Positions 26,995-37,479 are shown, counted from the first letter of the stretch. The stretch: DNA of 64,000 bases from Bdellovibrionales bacterium (GCA_018266375.1 JAFEAO010000004.1:48626-112625), one strand, 5' to 3'. Translations and numbers: made by a program. Notes: generated by a model not told the origin, from the letters alone.

Positions 26995-28938
26995 TTAAAT
27001 TTCAGCATCGAGAGAATCAATGTCGGTCTGGTTGTTGATCTTTAAAGCTTTGACTCTCATGACGTCCTTCAAGAACATCTCGTAGAGCTTGGACGTCGAT
27101 ACGCCGTCGTGGTCAAGTTCTGCGGCCGAAGCGGGTTGGCCGCCTTCTTCCAAGACTTGTTCGGCGTCAACTTTGTCGATCCATTTTCGTTGATAGCTAT
27201 CGGTGTAGCGACGAGGATTGTAGCGCTCGTCGTTGCCTAATCGGCGAATGACTTTGATTTTGGAGAGGTGCTCCTCAAAAGCGTCCCAAATCGTCTTCTC
27301 GGAGCGTTTTCCACCCCAGATCACGAGGCGAGTGAGAAAAGAAATCCCATAAGCGCCGCGAATGAGCGATTCGGGAGCCGCGACGTTGTAGGTGCAGAGC
27401 AGGCAAACTTTATTTCCGTTGACGGTAATGTCTTTCGCACGGTAGCGGCCCATCATGTCCCGTTTTGATTCGGTCGCTTTCTTGTACTCTTTTGCGTACT
27501 CGGTTTCGGTGAGTTTGGTCGGCTTGTAATCCACGCCCGAGAACGAAACGAAGAGACCGTATTTGGTCGCGAATTTGATTCCAAGCGCGATCACGAACCC
27601 GGGAATGCGCGCGCGATATACCGACAAGCCTTGAGCCTGATCCGCCTCGAACTTGCGCGGGTACATGTCCATGAGTGTCTGGCGGGTCACGACGCCCGCG
27701 GATTGCGGTTTCTCGGAGTGGAACGCGCCGACGTCGATGCCCACGTCGGCATCAAGCGACTCGCGGATGGCGTCGACCGAGAATTTTCCGAACGCGGTCG
27801 GACCGAATTTTCCGGAGACCAGACGAACTTCGGATTTTCCGATTTCTTTGTCAAGGTATTCGGGACCGTACATTTTACGGAACTCGTCTTGCGCGGTCTT
27901 CACGCTTGTCGCGACCACCGGATCCTTCCGACCATCGGTCGGCACATCGATGAGTTCGTAACTCAAAACTTTTGCTTTTTTGCCTTTTTCGACGTCGATG
28001 AGCACGCGACCGATACTATGGCCGCTGTAACCGGTTTGCACGACCGGAACTGAGTTGCCATCTCGGTCGAACGCCGCGCTCAGGGTTTCCAGAAACGTGT
28101 GCGAATGCCCGCCGACAACGAGATCGAGGTTGCGAGTGCCTTGGACGAGCTCTAGGTCTTCATCGAATCCGATGTGGGTGAGGGCGACTACCGCGTCGAC
28201 CCGATGCTTCAGTGCGCGAATTGTTTTGTTGGCGATGCCCGGCACGTACTCAGTGCGCTCTTCACCGGTTTCGTCGTCGACGATCGTGCGTTTACTGTCG
28301 AGATAGTCTTTGAGCTTGAAATCGCTTTTGCGAGAACGAATTTTCGGAATCCATTTGTAAAAAGCCTCGGTGGTCGAGAGGCCCATCACGCCGATTTTCA
28401 CACCGGCCCGTTCGATGATGGTGTACGGTTTCATTTGCGCACGCAAATGATTCATGCGCGGGCCAAGTTCGATATTGGCCGACAAGATCGGGTGATTTTT
28501 CGGAGTGAGGAGGCCGAGTTCCGTCATCTCGCCGAATAGTGTGTTGAGTCCGGTCGCACCCATGAGCCAATCGTGGTTTCCCAATGCCGAAGCGTCGTAG
28601 CCCATTTGCAAATAAGCTCGAAACACGTCGCGTCCATGATTCGGAAAATAGAGCATCGTGCCTTCGATGAAGTCACCGGCGTCGAGGCGGATGGTCTCGA
28701 TGTTTTGCGCGGCCGCCGATGCGGTGAGCGCGTCCATTTTTGCTTTGATCTGGGCCCAGCCGCCGTTTTCGACGTCGCCTGCGCGAGGTATGCCAGCCGA
28801 CTCCATCGAAGCGTGCAGATCATTAGTGTGGAGAATTTGAATGGTGACGGCGCGAGCGAGCGGAGCAGGCAACAACAAGACAAGTGCAAGCCATAGAAAC
28901 AGAGTTGTAGTGAATCGACGTGCGAGCATTGTCATCAT
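26995..28938 (-). CDS. Exported 5'-nucleotidase / UDP-sugar hydrolase-family metallophosphoesterase
   Basis: About 647 residues from the preferred ATG at 28938, which begins a signal peptide (LARRFTTTLFLWLALVLLL, cleavage near ARA). The metal-binding motifs of the calcineurin-like domain follow: HTNDLHASM, DAGDFIEG, GNHDWL and GGHSHTFLE. The C-terminal half is the 5'-nucleotidase substrate domain. It probably salvages nucleotides in the periplasm, useful when feeding on other cells' nucleic acids. It is monocistronic. Confidence 0.88.
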   Translation of the reverse strand: MMTMLARRFTTTLFLWLALVLLLPAPLARAVTIQILHTNDLHASMESAGIPRAGDVENGGWAQIKAKMDALTASAAAQNIETIRLDAGDFIEGTMLYFPNHGRDVFRAYLQMGYDASALGNHDWLMGATGLNTLFGEMTELGLLTPKNHPILSANIELGPRMNHLRAQMKPYTIIERAGVKIGVMGLSTTEAFYKWIPKIRSRKSDFKLKDYLDSKRTIVDDETGEERTEYVPGIANKTIRALKHRVDAVVALTHIGFDEDLELVQGTRNLDLVVGGHSHTFLETLSAAFDRDGNSVPVVQTGYSGHSIGRVLIDVEKGKKAKVLSYELIDVPTDGRKDPVVATSVKTAQDEFRKMYGPEYLDKEIGKSEVRLVSGKFGPTAFGKFSVDAIRESLDADVGIDVGAFHSEKPQSAGVVTRQTLMDMYPRKFEADQAQGLSVYRARIPGFVIALGIKFATKYGLFVSFSGVDYKPTKLTETEYAKEYKKATESKRDMMGRYRAKDITVNGNKVCLLCTYNVAAPESLIRGAYGISFLTRLVIWGGKRSEKTIWDAFEEHLSKIKVIRRLGNDERYNPRRYTDSYQRKWIDKVDAEQVLEEGGQPASAAELDHDGVSTSKLYEMFLKDVMRVKALKINNQTDIDSLDAEI

Positions 28939-29156
28939 AGAGTACGAGTTTTTTAGGTCGAGTAAAATGGGTTTACACCAGGGCCAAAATCTACCATTTA
29001 TAGCTTTATGTGTCAAAATCCGAATGATAGCAGATACATGAACTTGCTGCTGTCCGGCGCGATGGGGAGTCAATTTACGCTTCGCTACTTAGCTGTATTT
29101 ATTAAACAATTTTTATAGACCTCAATTTTTTGACACCGAAACCCGATAAGGGAGGT

Positions 29157-30140
29157 ATGGACGGCCAGGAGAGATCCAAAAAATCCAAGCACGACATCTT
29201 AGAGGAGTACCTCCAGGGGCGCGTGGTGGGAGGGACGCTCGCGCAACTCGCGAATTACGCGGATCTTTTCGCGCGGATGAATGAAGCGGTATTCTTACTC
29301 GATAAGAGCTCGTTCCGTATTTTGGAATGCAATCCGGCCGCGCTTAAACTTTTTAAAATGACCGAAGGCGACTTGCTTGGGCGTCCGTTGACGGAGATTC
29401 TGGGGCACGAGCTGAAACCCGGCATGAAAGCCGAGATCACCTGGAAAAACGCGGCTCAAGACCAGTTCGTTTTCGAAGTGGCGGCAGCGCCGCTCAAGAT
29501 TTTGGACTACATCGAAGTCGTGCAACTCGTCGCTCGCGACGTGACCGAGGTCAAGCAAGTACAGCGCGAACTCGAAGAGATGAACGCCGTTTTGCGCAAG
29601 CTCTCGACCACCGACGAAATGACGGCGCTTAAAAACCTGCGCTATTTCAAGGAGGTTCTGGCGAGCGTCCACAATCAGGCCCTGAACTTTCACAAGGAAT
29701 ACGGTGTAATTTTCCTGGACGTCGATCACTTCAAAAAGTTTAACGACCGCAACGGGCACCCGGCCGGTGACCAGGTCTTAAAGCAGGTCGCGCAAATCTT
29801 AAGGGACTGCGCCCGTTCTCAGGATCTTCCTGCGCGTTACGGCGGTGAGGAGTTCGTAGTGCTTTGCCGGGACAGCGATCTCAAGGAAACCTACGTGCAG
29901 GCCGAAAAAATCCGTGCGGCGATCTATGCCTATGACTTTCCGTGCGGCGAGCATCAACCGATGGGGCGCGTAAGCGCGAGTATCGGCGTGGCGGCCTTCC
30001 CGGTATCGGGCGACGAAGCAACGGATATCGTCAAGCGCGCCGACGACGCTCTCTACGAAGCCAAGCAAGGCGGACGTAACCGCGTGGCGGTCTACGTTCC
30101 GGGTACGACCGAGGATTCGAAACCCAAGAAATCGGCTTAA
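29157..30140 (+). CDS. PAS-GGDEF diguanylate cyclase
   Basis: About 327 residues. A PAS domain (about 40-130, FRILECNPAALKLF) is followed by a coiled linker and a GGDEF domain with an intact active site (RYGGEEFVVLC), plus VIFLDVDHFKKFNDRNGH. No obvious RxxD inhibitory site is seen. It should make cyclic di-GMP, which the PilZ protein at 7.5 kb could read. The start is uncertain: the ATG at 29157 has GGAGG only 1 bp away, and a TTG at 29130 lacks any ribosome site. Confidence 0.88.
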   Translation: MDGQERSKKSKHDILEEYLQGRVVGGTLAQLANYADLFARMNEAVFLLDKSSFRILECNPAALKLFKMTEGDLLGRPLTEILGHELKPGMKAEITWKNAAQDQFVFEVAAAPLKILDYIEVVQLVARDVTEVKQVQRELEEMNAVLRKLSTTDEMTALKNLRYFKEVLASVHNQALNFHKEYGVIFLDVDHFKKFNDRNGHPAGDQVLKQVAQILRDCARSQDLPARYGGEEFVVLCRDSDLKETYVQAEKIRAAIYAYDFPCGEHQPMGRVSASIGVAAFPVSGDEATDIVKRADDALYEAKQGGRNRVAVYVPGTTEDSKPKKSA

Positions 30141-30206
30141 TGTCCGTGCAAAGCGACCCACGACCGGGGATTCACAATTCTCTATAATTCCGCTATAATC
30201 GGATGC

Positions 30207-30782
30207 ATGGCAATTCGTAAAGTGGCTCGCATGGGTCACCCCGTTCTAAGACAAATCGCTCGCGAACTCACCCAGGAAGAAATTCTCTCCGAAGACACGC
30301 GTTTGCTCGTTCGCGACATGATCGAGTCGATGAACGAGTACGGAGGCATCGGCATTGCGGCCCCGCAGATTTACGAGTCGGTAGCGGTAGCCGTTATCGA
30401 TTACCAGGAAGAAGGTGAGGACGGCAGTGTGATAAACGAGCAGCCGCTGACTGTGGTGATTAATCCAAAAATCAAGGTACTGGACGACAAGCGCCAGGGT
30501 TTTTGGGAAGGATGTCTTTCAGTTCCTGAAATCCGCGGCCTCGTGTACCGTCCGCGCAAAGTACAAATCGATTATCTGGACCTGAGCGCCAAGCCGCAAA
30601 AGATCGTGGCTGAGGGTTTTCTCGCGACCGTGTTCCAACACGAACTCGATCATTTGTTTGGAACTTTGTTTGTCGATCGCGTGGAGTACGCGCCTGGAAA
30701 ATCACCGATCGCGTTTACCGAGGAATATCAAAAGTATCTCACGCCCGAAGAAGATGACGACATCGGCGAGCTCGCGGACTAG
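30207..30782 (+). CDS. def: Peptide deformylase
   Basis: A 191-residue enzyme that removes the formyl group from nascent proteins. The three motifs are present: GIGIAAPQI, EGCLSVPEIRG and FQHELDHLFG. The acidic C-terminal tail (PEEDDDIGELAD) is extra. It is followed after 15 bp by the VanX-like gene. Confidence 0.96.
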   Translation: MAIRKVARMGHPVLRQIARELTQEEILSEDTRLLVRDMIESMNEYGGIGIAAPQIYESVAVAVIDYQEEGEDGSVINEQPLTVVINPKIKVLDDKRQGFWEGCLSVPEIRGLVYRPRKVQIDYLDLSAKPQKIVAEGFLATVFQHELDHLFGTLFVDRVEYAPGKSPIAFTEEYQKYLTPEEDDDIGELAD

Positions 30783-30797
30783 GCGGAGGAATTGAGA

Positions 30798-31472
30798 GTG
30801 AAACCCGCACAGCATCCTTATCCTTGTTATCTCTTAAAGGGCTTTGAGCAAAAAGTCGCAACGCCTGCGTACAAGTCCCATGTCACCGTTCCGTTTATCG
30901 ATCTTGAAGAGGTGAGTAAGCTTCTTCCGCAGCCGTTTTTGTTCGATGTGCGCTACGCTCGTACCGATAACTTTTTTAAACGTCAGGTGTATCCGACCCC
31001 GAATGTGTTCTTGCAAGAGGACACGGCGATCGATTTGATTCGCGCGCACCGGTTCTTGAACAAACTGGGCTATGGTATCGTGATATTTGATGGCTATCGT
31101 CCGTGGTCGGTAACCAAGCATTTTTACGACGAGTGCCAGCCGTTTGAAAAAAATTTTTTGGCCGATCCGGTGAAAGGTTCAACCCACAATCGCGGCTGCG
31201 CGGTCGATATCGGCATGTACAACCTTAAAACCGGCAAAGCGGTGGAGATGCCGTCTGACTTCGATGAGATGAACGAGCGCGCCTACACCGAGTACTTGGG
31301 TGGTCTTCCGGAGCCCCGTTTGAAACGCGATTTGTTGCAGACCACCATGAAAGAGCATCACTTCACGAGCATCAAAGTCGAATGGTGGCACTTTAATCAT
31401 CGTGACCAGCTGCAGTGGCCGGTTCTTGATCTTCCCTTCACAGAAATTCTTCGCGCACCTCGCAGTTCGTGA
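30798..31472 (+). CDS. VanX/DdpX-like D-alanyl-D-alanine dipeptidase
   Basis: About 224 residues from a GTG at 30798 (GGAGG 8 bp upstream; a TTG at 30792 is too close). The M15D zinc motifs are STHNRGCAVDIG and EWWHFNH, with the catalytic arginine in DGYRPWSV. It cleaves D-Ala-D-Ala from peptidoglycan turnover. No vanHA genes are nearby, so it is not a glycopeptide-resistance cassette; cell-wall recycling is likelier. Confidence 0.87.
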   Translation: MKPAQHPYPCYLLKGFEQKVATPAYKSHVTVPFIDLEEVSKLLPQPFLFDVRYARTDNFFKRQVYPTPNVFLQEDTAIDLIRAHRFLNKLGYGIVIFDGYRPWSVTKHFYDECQPFEKNFLADPVKGSTHNRGCAVDIGMYNLKTGKAVEMPSDFDEMNERAYTEYLGGLPEPRLKRDLLQTTMKEHHFTSIKVEWWHFNHRDQLQWPVLDLPFTEILRAPRSS

Positions 31473-31551
31473 TATTTAGATAAATAAGGACCCGATCCAC
31501 GAAAGTTGCGCGGCATCATGCGGCGTGACCGGACGGGTACCTGAGGGTCTA

Positions 31552-32328
31552 ATGGCTAAAAACCTGCTACCGAGCGCATCCTCACAGCGTTTTTTTGCCC
31601 GAGGTGTAAACACGCGGGAATTCATCCCACTCTTTGTGGGTCGAGGACGACTGGCTCGCCATCTCGTTCATTTTTTTAAATCCAGTAGCTTGCCGTACCT
31701 GCAATTCAGCGACGCGCGCGCGATCGGTGCCAAAGCCGAGTATTTTGCAAACATTGCCTCCGCATCGACTCACGTATGGTTGCTTGTGTCGGATAAGGCA
31801 TTGGAACCGGTGCAAGCGGAAGTGTTGAGGCTGATGCCGACCGCGCAGATTTTGCACTCATCGGCGGCAACCAAGCTTGCGGGCGCGACGACGCTTCATC
31901 CGCTCATGACGTTTTCGACTGAAGTGTACGCGCGTGATGTCTATAGCCGCATCCCGTGGGTGACCTTTGATGATGAACCGACGGTGCAAACGAGTTTTGG
32001 TAATGTGACGTCGATTCCGGGTTCGATGCGCATCAAGTACCATGCGGCTTGCGTGATGATCGCAAATTTCTCACAAATTTTGTGGAGCGCGGCCGAGGGT
32101 TTGAATCCCGTGCTTCCGACACACGCGTGGGGCCCGATCTTGAGACAGACGCTGGAGAATTTTCTTGTGCAAGGATCGAAGGCGCTCACTGGGCCGCTCG
32201 TGCGTGGCGATCAGGCCACGGTGAGGGCGCATGAACGGGCGCTCGAGGGCTCGCGCGAAGCCGATTTGTACGCAAGTTTTGTAAAGTATTTTCAAAACGG
32301 AGGGAGCTATCATGATCACCGTACCTGA
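31552..32328 (+). CDS. Rossmann / DUF2520 oxidoreductase in the pantothenate operon
   Basis: About 258 residues from the ATG at 31552 (GAGGG upstream). The N-terminus has a nucleotide-binding turn, FVGRGRLARHLVHFF. The C-terminal helical half matches the DUF2520 layout (SMRIKYHAACVMIANFSQILWSAAE). It overlaps panB by 17 bp. No panE is seen here, so a ketopantoate reductase role is a reasonable guess from context, not shown by sequence. Confidence 0.7.
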   Translation: MAKNLLPSASSQRFFARGVNTREFIPLFVGRGRLARHLVHFFKSSSLPYLQFSDARAIGAKAEYFANIASASTHVWLLVSDKALEPVQAEVLRLMPTAQILHSSAATKLAGATTLHPLMTFSTEVYARDVYSRIPWVTFDDEPTVQTSFGNVTSIPGSMRIKYHAACVMIANFSQILWSAAEGLNPVLPTHAWGPILRQTLENFLVQGSKALTGPLVRGDQATVRAHERALEGSREADLYASFVKYFQNGGSYHDHRT

Positions 32329-33172
32329 GTTTAAAACCCGTAAACAACAAGACCAAAAGATCTCGATGATTACCTGTTACGACGCAAGTTTTGCACGCGT
32401 GCTTGCCGAGAGCCCGATCGATGCGTTGCTCGTCGGAGACAGCTCGGTGATGACCATGCAGGGTTACGACTCGACAGTGCACGCCACGCCCGAGAGCATT
32501 GAATTTTTTGTGGCGAGCGTCGCGCGGGGGGCTGCGGGTAAAAAATTTATCGTCGCCGACATGCCGTTCCTCGTGACTCGCAAATCGCGCGAGCATTTGG
32601 TGGATGTGGCTGGCCGATTTTTGCGTGCAGGCGCACACGCGGTCAAAATTGAAGGAATTCACGGCAACGAGGACGGAGTTCGCCACCTCGTCGAATCGGG
32701 GATCCCGGTGATGGGGCACTTGGGGCTCACTCCGCAATTTGCAAACGCTTTTGGCGGGATGAAAGTGCAAGCCAAGAATGTGGCCGAGCAAGAACAGCTC
32801 CTCGCGGACGCTCGTGCGTTTGAAGCCGCGGGAGCGTTCTCATTGGTCCTCGAGTGTATTCCGGGCGGGATCGCAGGACGGGTGACCGAAGCGCTCACGA
32901 TCCCGACCATCGGCATCGGTGCCGGCACCGTGACCGATGGACAGGTACTCGTGCTTCAAGACATGCTCGGCATGAATCCAGGCTTTAAGCCCAAGTTTTT
33001 GCGTCACTACGCAAAGTTGCATGAGGTGCTGACCGACGCGTTTACGCGGTACCATCAAGACGTCATGCAAGGACAGTTTCCGTCGGCAAAAGAAACTTAT
33101 CAGAGCGATTTAAAAGCGGTGAGCCCGGCTCCAAACGATGGGCCGGCATTGAAGGAGGTTTATTCATCATGA
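32312..33172 (+). CDS. panB: 3-methyl-2-oxobutanoate hydroxymethyltransferase
   Basis: A 286-residue enzyme making ketopantoate. Motifs are ISMITCYDASFAR, LLVGDSSVMTMQGYDST, GAHAVKIEG, PVMGHLGLTPQ and IGIGAGTVTDGQVLVLQDMLG. An AGGGAG ribosome site precedes the ATG. It overlaps panC by 4 bp. Confidence 0.96.
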   Translation: MITVPEFKTRKQQDQKISMITCYDASFARVLAESPIDALLVGDSSVMTMQGYDSTVHATPESIEFFVASVARGAAGKKFIVADMPFLVTRKSREHLVDVAGRFLRAGAHAVKIEGIHGNEDGVRHLVESGIPVMGHLGLTPQFANAFGGMKVQAKNVAEQEQLLADARAFEAAGAFSLVLECIPGGIAGRVTEALTIPTIGIGAGTVTDGQVLVLQDMLGMNPGFKPKFLRHYAKLHEVLTDAFTRYHQDVMQGQFPSAKETYQSDLKAVSPAPNDGPALKEVYSS

Positions 33173-33945
33173 AAACTTTTGAAACGGTCGAGGCATATCG
33201 TCCCTGGAGAAAGGGCATGTTGGCGGGAGCGCGTATCGGTTTTGTCCCGACGATGGGCGCGCTCCACCAAGGTCATGCAAAATTGATCCGTCAGTCGATG
33301 TCGGAAAACGATGTGACCGTACTCTCGATTTTCGTAAATCCGACCCAGTTCAATCAAAAATCCGACTTTGAAAATTATCCTTCGACTTTGGTCGAAGACC
33401 TGGCAATGGCCGAGAAGCTGGGCGTGGACGCGGTGTTTGCTCCAAAACTTGCATCGGCGCTCTATCCAAAAGGTTACCGGGTTAAAGTCACCGAAGATAT
33501 CCTCTCGAAAGAGCTCTGCGGCGCTCACCGGCCTGGGCACTTTGATGGCGTCCTCACCGTGGTGATGAAGCTTTTTAATATTGTTCGCCCGACACACGCG
33601 TACTTCGGCGAGAAGGATTACCAGCAGTATCTCCTGGTTAAAGAAATGGTCGAAGATTACTTTATCGATCTCAAACTCGTTCCGGTTCCAACTGAGTACG
33701 AGTCATCCGGCCTTGCGCTTAGCTCGCGCAACGCGCGCATTTTACCCGAGCACAAGATCATGGCACCGCTTTTGCATCGAGCGATGGTCGAGTTTGACCG
33801 AGTTGACGACGCGCGCGCGGCGGTCGAGGACGCGGGCTTTGTCGTCGATTATCTAGAAGACAAGCATCTAGAAAATGGCGAGACACGCCGGTTTGCAGCG
33901 GCCTGGCTCGGGGATGTGAGGTTAATCGACAATGTCAAACTCTAG
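33169..33945 (+). CDS. panC: Pantothenate synthetase
   Basis: A 258-residue ligase joining pantoate and beta-alanine. Motifs are FVPTMGALHQGHAKLI, IFVNPTQFNQ and the ATP-site block YFGEKDYQQYLLVKEM, then the SGLALSSRNARIL loop. The C-terminal region is slightly short. It overlaps coaBC by 14 bp. Confidence 0.96.
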   Translation: MKTFETVEAYRPWRKGMLAGARIGFVPTMGALHQGHAKLIRQSMSENDVTVLSIFVNPTQFNQKSDFENYPSTLVEDLAMAEKLGVDAVFAPKLASALYPKGYRVKVTEDILSKELCGAHRPGHFDGVLTVVMKLFNIVRPTHAYFGEKDYQQYLLVKEMVEDYFIDLKLVPVPTEYESSGLALSSRNARILPEHKIMAPLLHRAMVEFDRVDDARAAVEDAGFVVDYLEDKHLENGETRRFAAAWLGDVRLIDNVKL

Positions 33946-35185
33946 CACTTCTAAAAAAATTCTTCTCCAAGTCTCGGGTTCGATCGCGGCGTTTAAATCG
34001 ATCGCATTGGCAAGTGGCCTGATCAAAGCGGGCTTTGAAGTCGAAGTCGTGATGACGCCGTCGGCGCGCGAGTTCATCGGACCCGCGTCGTTTGAAGGCA
34101 TCACCGGGCGCAAGGTGCACGGAGATACCTTTGAAGCGGGTCAGATGATGGCCCACATCAATCTCGAGCGTTGGGCGGATTTGATCTTGCTGTACCCGGC
34201 AACAGCCAATCAACTTGCTCAACTCTCGCAAGGTTTTGGCGCGGATCTCGTGTCGACACTCTTCCTCGCGCATGAATTTAAAAAACCTTACTGGATTGCA
34301 CCTGCCATGAACCAAGCGATGTGGACCCATCCGGTGGTGCGCGATAATGCGAACAAGCTCCAACGTCTGGGAGTGCAGATCCTGGATCCAGGCGCAGGCC
34401 GGATGGCTTGCGGCGAAGAGGGCGCTGGACGCTTGATCGAACCTGAGGATATGCTCGAGCGGATTCAGATTCATTTCGAAGCCGAGCGTCGCGCGCGTCA
34501 GCCGCTCGCGCTCACATACGCACGCAAGCTCAATATCTTGATTACCGCGGGCGGCACCCAAGAGCCGATCGATCCGGTGCGCTCGATCACGAACGTTTCA
34601 ACCGGCCGTACCGGGTTTACCCTCGCAAAGTCGCTCGAAGAAGCCGGCCACGACGTGACACTCGTGCAAAGCGAGTCGTCGCAGTTTCAAGACGGGCTTC
34701 GTCGGGTGTTGAATTACACCACGACCGAGAGCATGGCTCGGTTACTCGAAGACGAGCTCTCTCGCCGGAGTTACGATCTGGTGATCCATTCGGCGGCGGT
34801 GTCGGATTTCCGGGTCGAGGAAGTATCGAAGACCAAGATCTCGAGCAAAGAGGGGATCACGCTGCGCTTGATCCCGAATCCAAAGCTCGTGGCGCGCCTT
34901 AAAGACTGGTCTCGCAATAAAAATCTCAAAGTGATTAGTTTTAAACTCACTTCGGGCGCGGACCATCTCGAGATCCTGGAGCAACTCTCCAAGTACGATT
35001 CGGACTGGATCATCCACAACGAACTTGCGGATGTCGGTCCCGATAAACACACGGGAGTCGTGTTTGCCAAGGGTGATGAAAAATATCAACCGGTCGATTT
35101 TTTTAAAAACAAAACGGACCTGAGCGCAAAAGTGCGGGGTTTGGTACAAAACATCGCCGAGAGATCAAATGATCTTACTACTTGA
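33932..35185 (+). CDS. coaBC: Bifunctional phosphopantothenoylcysteine decarboxylase / synthetase
   Basis: A 417-residue fusion. The N-terminal flavoprotein domain has [10 protein letters not shown], the decarboxylase His in INLERWADL, and PAMNQAMW. The CoaB domain begins near [24 protein letters not shown] and includes the KDW-like region. Together they turn 4'-phosphopantothenate into 4'-phosphopantetheine. It overlaps coaX by 17 bp. Confidence 0.95.
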   Translation: MSNSSTSKKILLQVSGSIAAFKSIALASGLIKAGFEVEVVMTPSAREFIGPASFEGITGRKVHGDTFEAGQMMAHINLERWADLILLYPATANQLAQLSQGFGADLVSTLFLAHEFKKPYWIAPAMNQAMWTHPVVRDNANKLQRLGVQILDPGAGRMACGEEGAGRLIEPEDMLERIQIHFEAERRARQPLALTYARKLNILITAGGTQEPIDPVRSITNVSTGRTGFTLAKSLEEAGHDVTLVQSESSQFQDGLRRVLNYTTTESMARLLEDELSRRSYDLVIHSAAVSDFRVEEVSKTKISSKEGITLRLIPNPKLVARLKDWSRNKNLKVISFKLTSGADHLEILEQLSKYDSDWIIHNELADVGPDKHTGVVFAKGDEKYQPVDFFKNKTDLSAKVRGLVQNIAERSNDLTT

Positions 35186-35981
35186 TGTCGGTAACTCCCA
35201 GATGTTCGGTGGCGTGATTAAATCGGAGACGCCATTTAATGCCAAAGGCGAGATCAAACCGCCGGATATCGCGCTACGCTTCCGCAAGCAAACACAGTGG
35301 AGCACCACGAGTGACGAGTTCGGGCTGTTCCTCATGTCCGTACTCAAAGAAAACGGCGTCGACCCGTCCGAGATTAAAAAAATCGGGATCTGCTCAGTCG
35401 TTCCGGGCGTAATGCACTCACTGAAAGGCGCTTGCCAAGATTACTTCAATATCAATCCGTTTATCCTCCAGGTCGGCGTCAAGACGGGGCTCAAGATCAA
35501 GTATCGTAACCCGATCGAAGTCGGCGCCGACCGCATCGCAAATGCGGTGGCAGCGACACTCATGTATCCCAACAAGGATCTCGTGATCGTCGACCTCGGT
35601 ACTGCGACCACGTTCTGCGCGGTCAATAACGAGAAGGAATATTTGGGCGGCGCGATCGTACCCGGCCTCCGGATCTCGATGGAAGCCCTCGAATCCCGAA
35701 CAGCAAAACTCCCGACGGTTGAGATCGTGATGCCCGAAATGGCGTGTGGACGCTCGACGGTCGAAAGCATCCAAGCCGGTCTTTACTACGGACACTTGGG
35801 CACCATGCGGGAGCTGATCAAGCATTACAAAAAAGATCTCTTCGCGGGTCGCGAACCGTTTGTGGTGGGCACCGGCGGATTCTCACGCTTGTTCCACGGT
35901 ACGGGCATCTTCGATCTCGAAGTGCCGGATCTCGTACTCTACGGAATTTTTTACGCGATCAAGCTCGGCGAGACGGTTTAA
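35169..35981 (+). CDS. coaX: Type III pantothenate kinase
   Basis: A 270-residue ASKHA-fold kinase: [14 protein letters not shown] for phosphate binding, [11 protein letters not shown] for pantothenate, and [12 protein letters not shown]. Type III enzymes resist CoA feedback. It is the last gene of the DUF2520-panB-panC-coaBC-coaX operon, so the window holds a route from ketoisovalerate to phosphopantetheine except panD. Confidence 0.95.
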   Translation: MILLLDVGNSQMFGGVIKSETPFNAKGEIKPPDIALRFRKQTQWSTTSDEFGLFLMSVLKENGVDPSEIKKIGICSVVPGVMHSLKGACQDYFNINPFILQVGVKTGLKIKYRNPIEVGADRIANAVAATLMYPNKDLVIVDLGTATTFCAVNNEKEYLGGAIVPGLRISMEALESRTAKLPTVEIVMPEMACGRSTVESIQAGLYYGHLGTMRELIKHYKKDLFAGREPFVVGTGGFSRLFHGTGIFDLEVPDLVLYGIFYAIKLGETV

Positions 35982-36011
35982 ATTTAAGGCTTCATCGTGA
36001 GTTTTCGACGG

Positions 36012-36800
36012 TTACTTCAACAATGCCTGGGCGATTTCAGCAAAGCCGGCGCCGGCGATATTGTTGGTAATGAACTTGGGGTAGACTTTCATCTTCGGGA
36101 GGAACGGCTTTACGTTTTGCACGCCGATGCTCGTGGCAAATGCGGCGAACATGGGTTCGTCGTTTGGAGAGTCTCCTGCAAAGGCAAATTGCTCGAACAA
36201 TGGCAGATTCAATTGAGCTTTGGTCTGGGCGAGGAACTTCCGGATGCCTTCGATCTTTGTGTAGCGGCCAAACCAGGCGTTGACGTGGATCGAACTGATT
36301 TTTGCAATGGCTCCCTTGAGCTCGCAAAATTTTACTAAACGCTCGACTTCGCTTTCGGGCCAAGGTGTGACGTCCTCGCAAAAGTCGATCGCGATATCGT
36401 ACTCGCGGTAATTTTGATCCGACGCAAACTGCACGCCTGGAAACTGCCGGACGATGGCGTCGGCCAAACCCTGAAGCTTCGCCCGGGCCGCAGCTCCCTC
36501 GGCGTCGCCCAAGGTTTCAAAACGCTGCAAGCGGCCTTCATACATGTACATTGAAAACGCGCCGTTCTCGCCGACGACCGCGTCCACGGGCCAAAAGCGC
36601 GCGATGTGATCGCACCATCCTGCAGGCCTACCGGTGACCGGGATCAGCACATAACCCGCGCGACGCAAGTTCCACAGCGATGTAAAGGCCTCGTCGGTGA
36701 TCTTGCCGTGAGTGCTAAACGTATCGTCGATATCAAAGCAAAGCCCTTTGATTTTAGAGAGATCGGCTTCGGCCAGGAGTTTCGGCTGCGGCAAGTCCAT
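36012..36800 (-). CDS. HAD-superfamily (type IIB) sugar-phosphatase-like hydrolase
   Basis: A 262-residue HAD protein. The motif I nucleophile is in CFDIDDTFSTHG, motif II is the Thr in PVTGRPAG, and motif IV is GDSPNDEPMFAAF. The cap region is of the C2B type found in trehalose-6-phosphate and mannosyl-3-phosphoglycerate phosphatases. No partner synthase is adjacent, so the substrate is open. Its ATG lies 1 bp after the stop of the upstream barrel gene. Confidence 0.85.
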   Translation of the reverse strand: MDLPQPKLLAEADLSKIKGLCFDIDDTFSTHGKITDEAFTSLWNLRRAGYVLIPVTGRPAGWCDHIARFWPVDAVVGENGAFSMYMYEGRLQRFETLGDAEGAAARAKLQGLADAIVRQFPGVQFASDQNYREYDIAIDFCEDVTPWPESEVERLVKFCELKGAIAKISSIHVNAWFGRYTKIEGIRKFLAQTKAQLNLPLFEQFAFAGDSPNDEPMFAAFATSIGVQNVKPFLPKMKVYPKFITNNIAGAGFAEIAQALLK

Positions 36801-36801
36801 T

Positions 36802-37422
36802 CTAATCTCGGTAAGTCATCCCGAAGCTGATGTAGCTGCTGGAATCTTTAAGTTGCACGCCGAGCTCGGCGTTGACGCCAAAGTGTTGCGACGTCGGAAA
36901 GTAAGACCCCATCACGAGTTGGAACGTCGTGACGTAAGTGCCGCTCGAAAATGCCATCCCGAGCGGAAGCGAAATGTACGGATCAAAATCCACTCCACCT
37001 CGAGTTTGAAACGCGTTGTGAATGTAGGGGGCAATCGAGAACTCGGTCTCGCCGATCGCGCTCCGCAATTTGTAGTAGTAACCGGTCAGCGCCAAGCCCG
37101 CGCCGATCTGGCCGTCGAGATCCGGGATAAAATCAAACGTGTAAGCGCCACCGATCCGGAATCCGCGCGCGCCGCCACCAAACCCAATACCCGCCTGAAA
37201 ATTCGAGAGCGGGGTAATGCCGTAGGTAAATTTAAAGTTGGTCGCAAACCCGCCGCCTTGATTGAGCGTGATCTCCGGCTCCATCCCCACTGCCCAGGAT
37301 TGATAGTCGACAAACTCTTCGAGGTTGAAGAACCCGGCTTCGGCCTGTTTTGAAGAGAGAACGAGAAGAATGAGGGTGACCAGACCGGTAATGCGTGGTG
37401 TTGATTTCTTTAAGAGATTCAT
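36802..37422 (-). CDS. Predicted outer-membrane beta-barrel protein
   Basis: A 206-residue exported protein with a signal peptide ending near AEA and repeated amphipathic strands (GFRIGGAYTFDFIPDLDGQIGAG, AELGVQLKDSSSYISFGMTYRD). It resembles the two barrels at 10-11.3 kb in design but I see no close identity. It is probably co-transcribed with the HAD gene. The function is unknown. Confidence 0.62.
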   Translation of the reverse strand: MNLLKKSTPRITGLVTLILLVLSSKQAEAGFFNLEEFVDYQSWAVGMEPEITLNQGGGFATNFKFTYGITPLSNFQAGIGFGGGARGFRIGGAYTFDFIPDLDGQIGAGLALTGYYYKLRSAIGETEFSIAPYIHNAFQTRGGVDFDPYISLPLGMAFSSGTYVTTFQLVMGSYFPTSQHFGVNAELGVQLKDSSSYISFGMTYRD

Positions 37423-37479
37423 GCGTATACCCTAATGTGACGTGGGGTTGGGAGAATAGTCAAGGGTTTTACACGTTTA

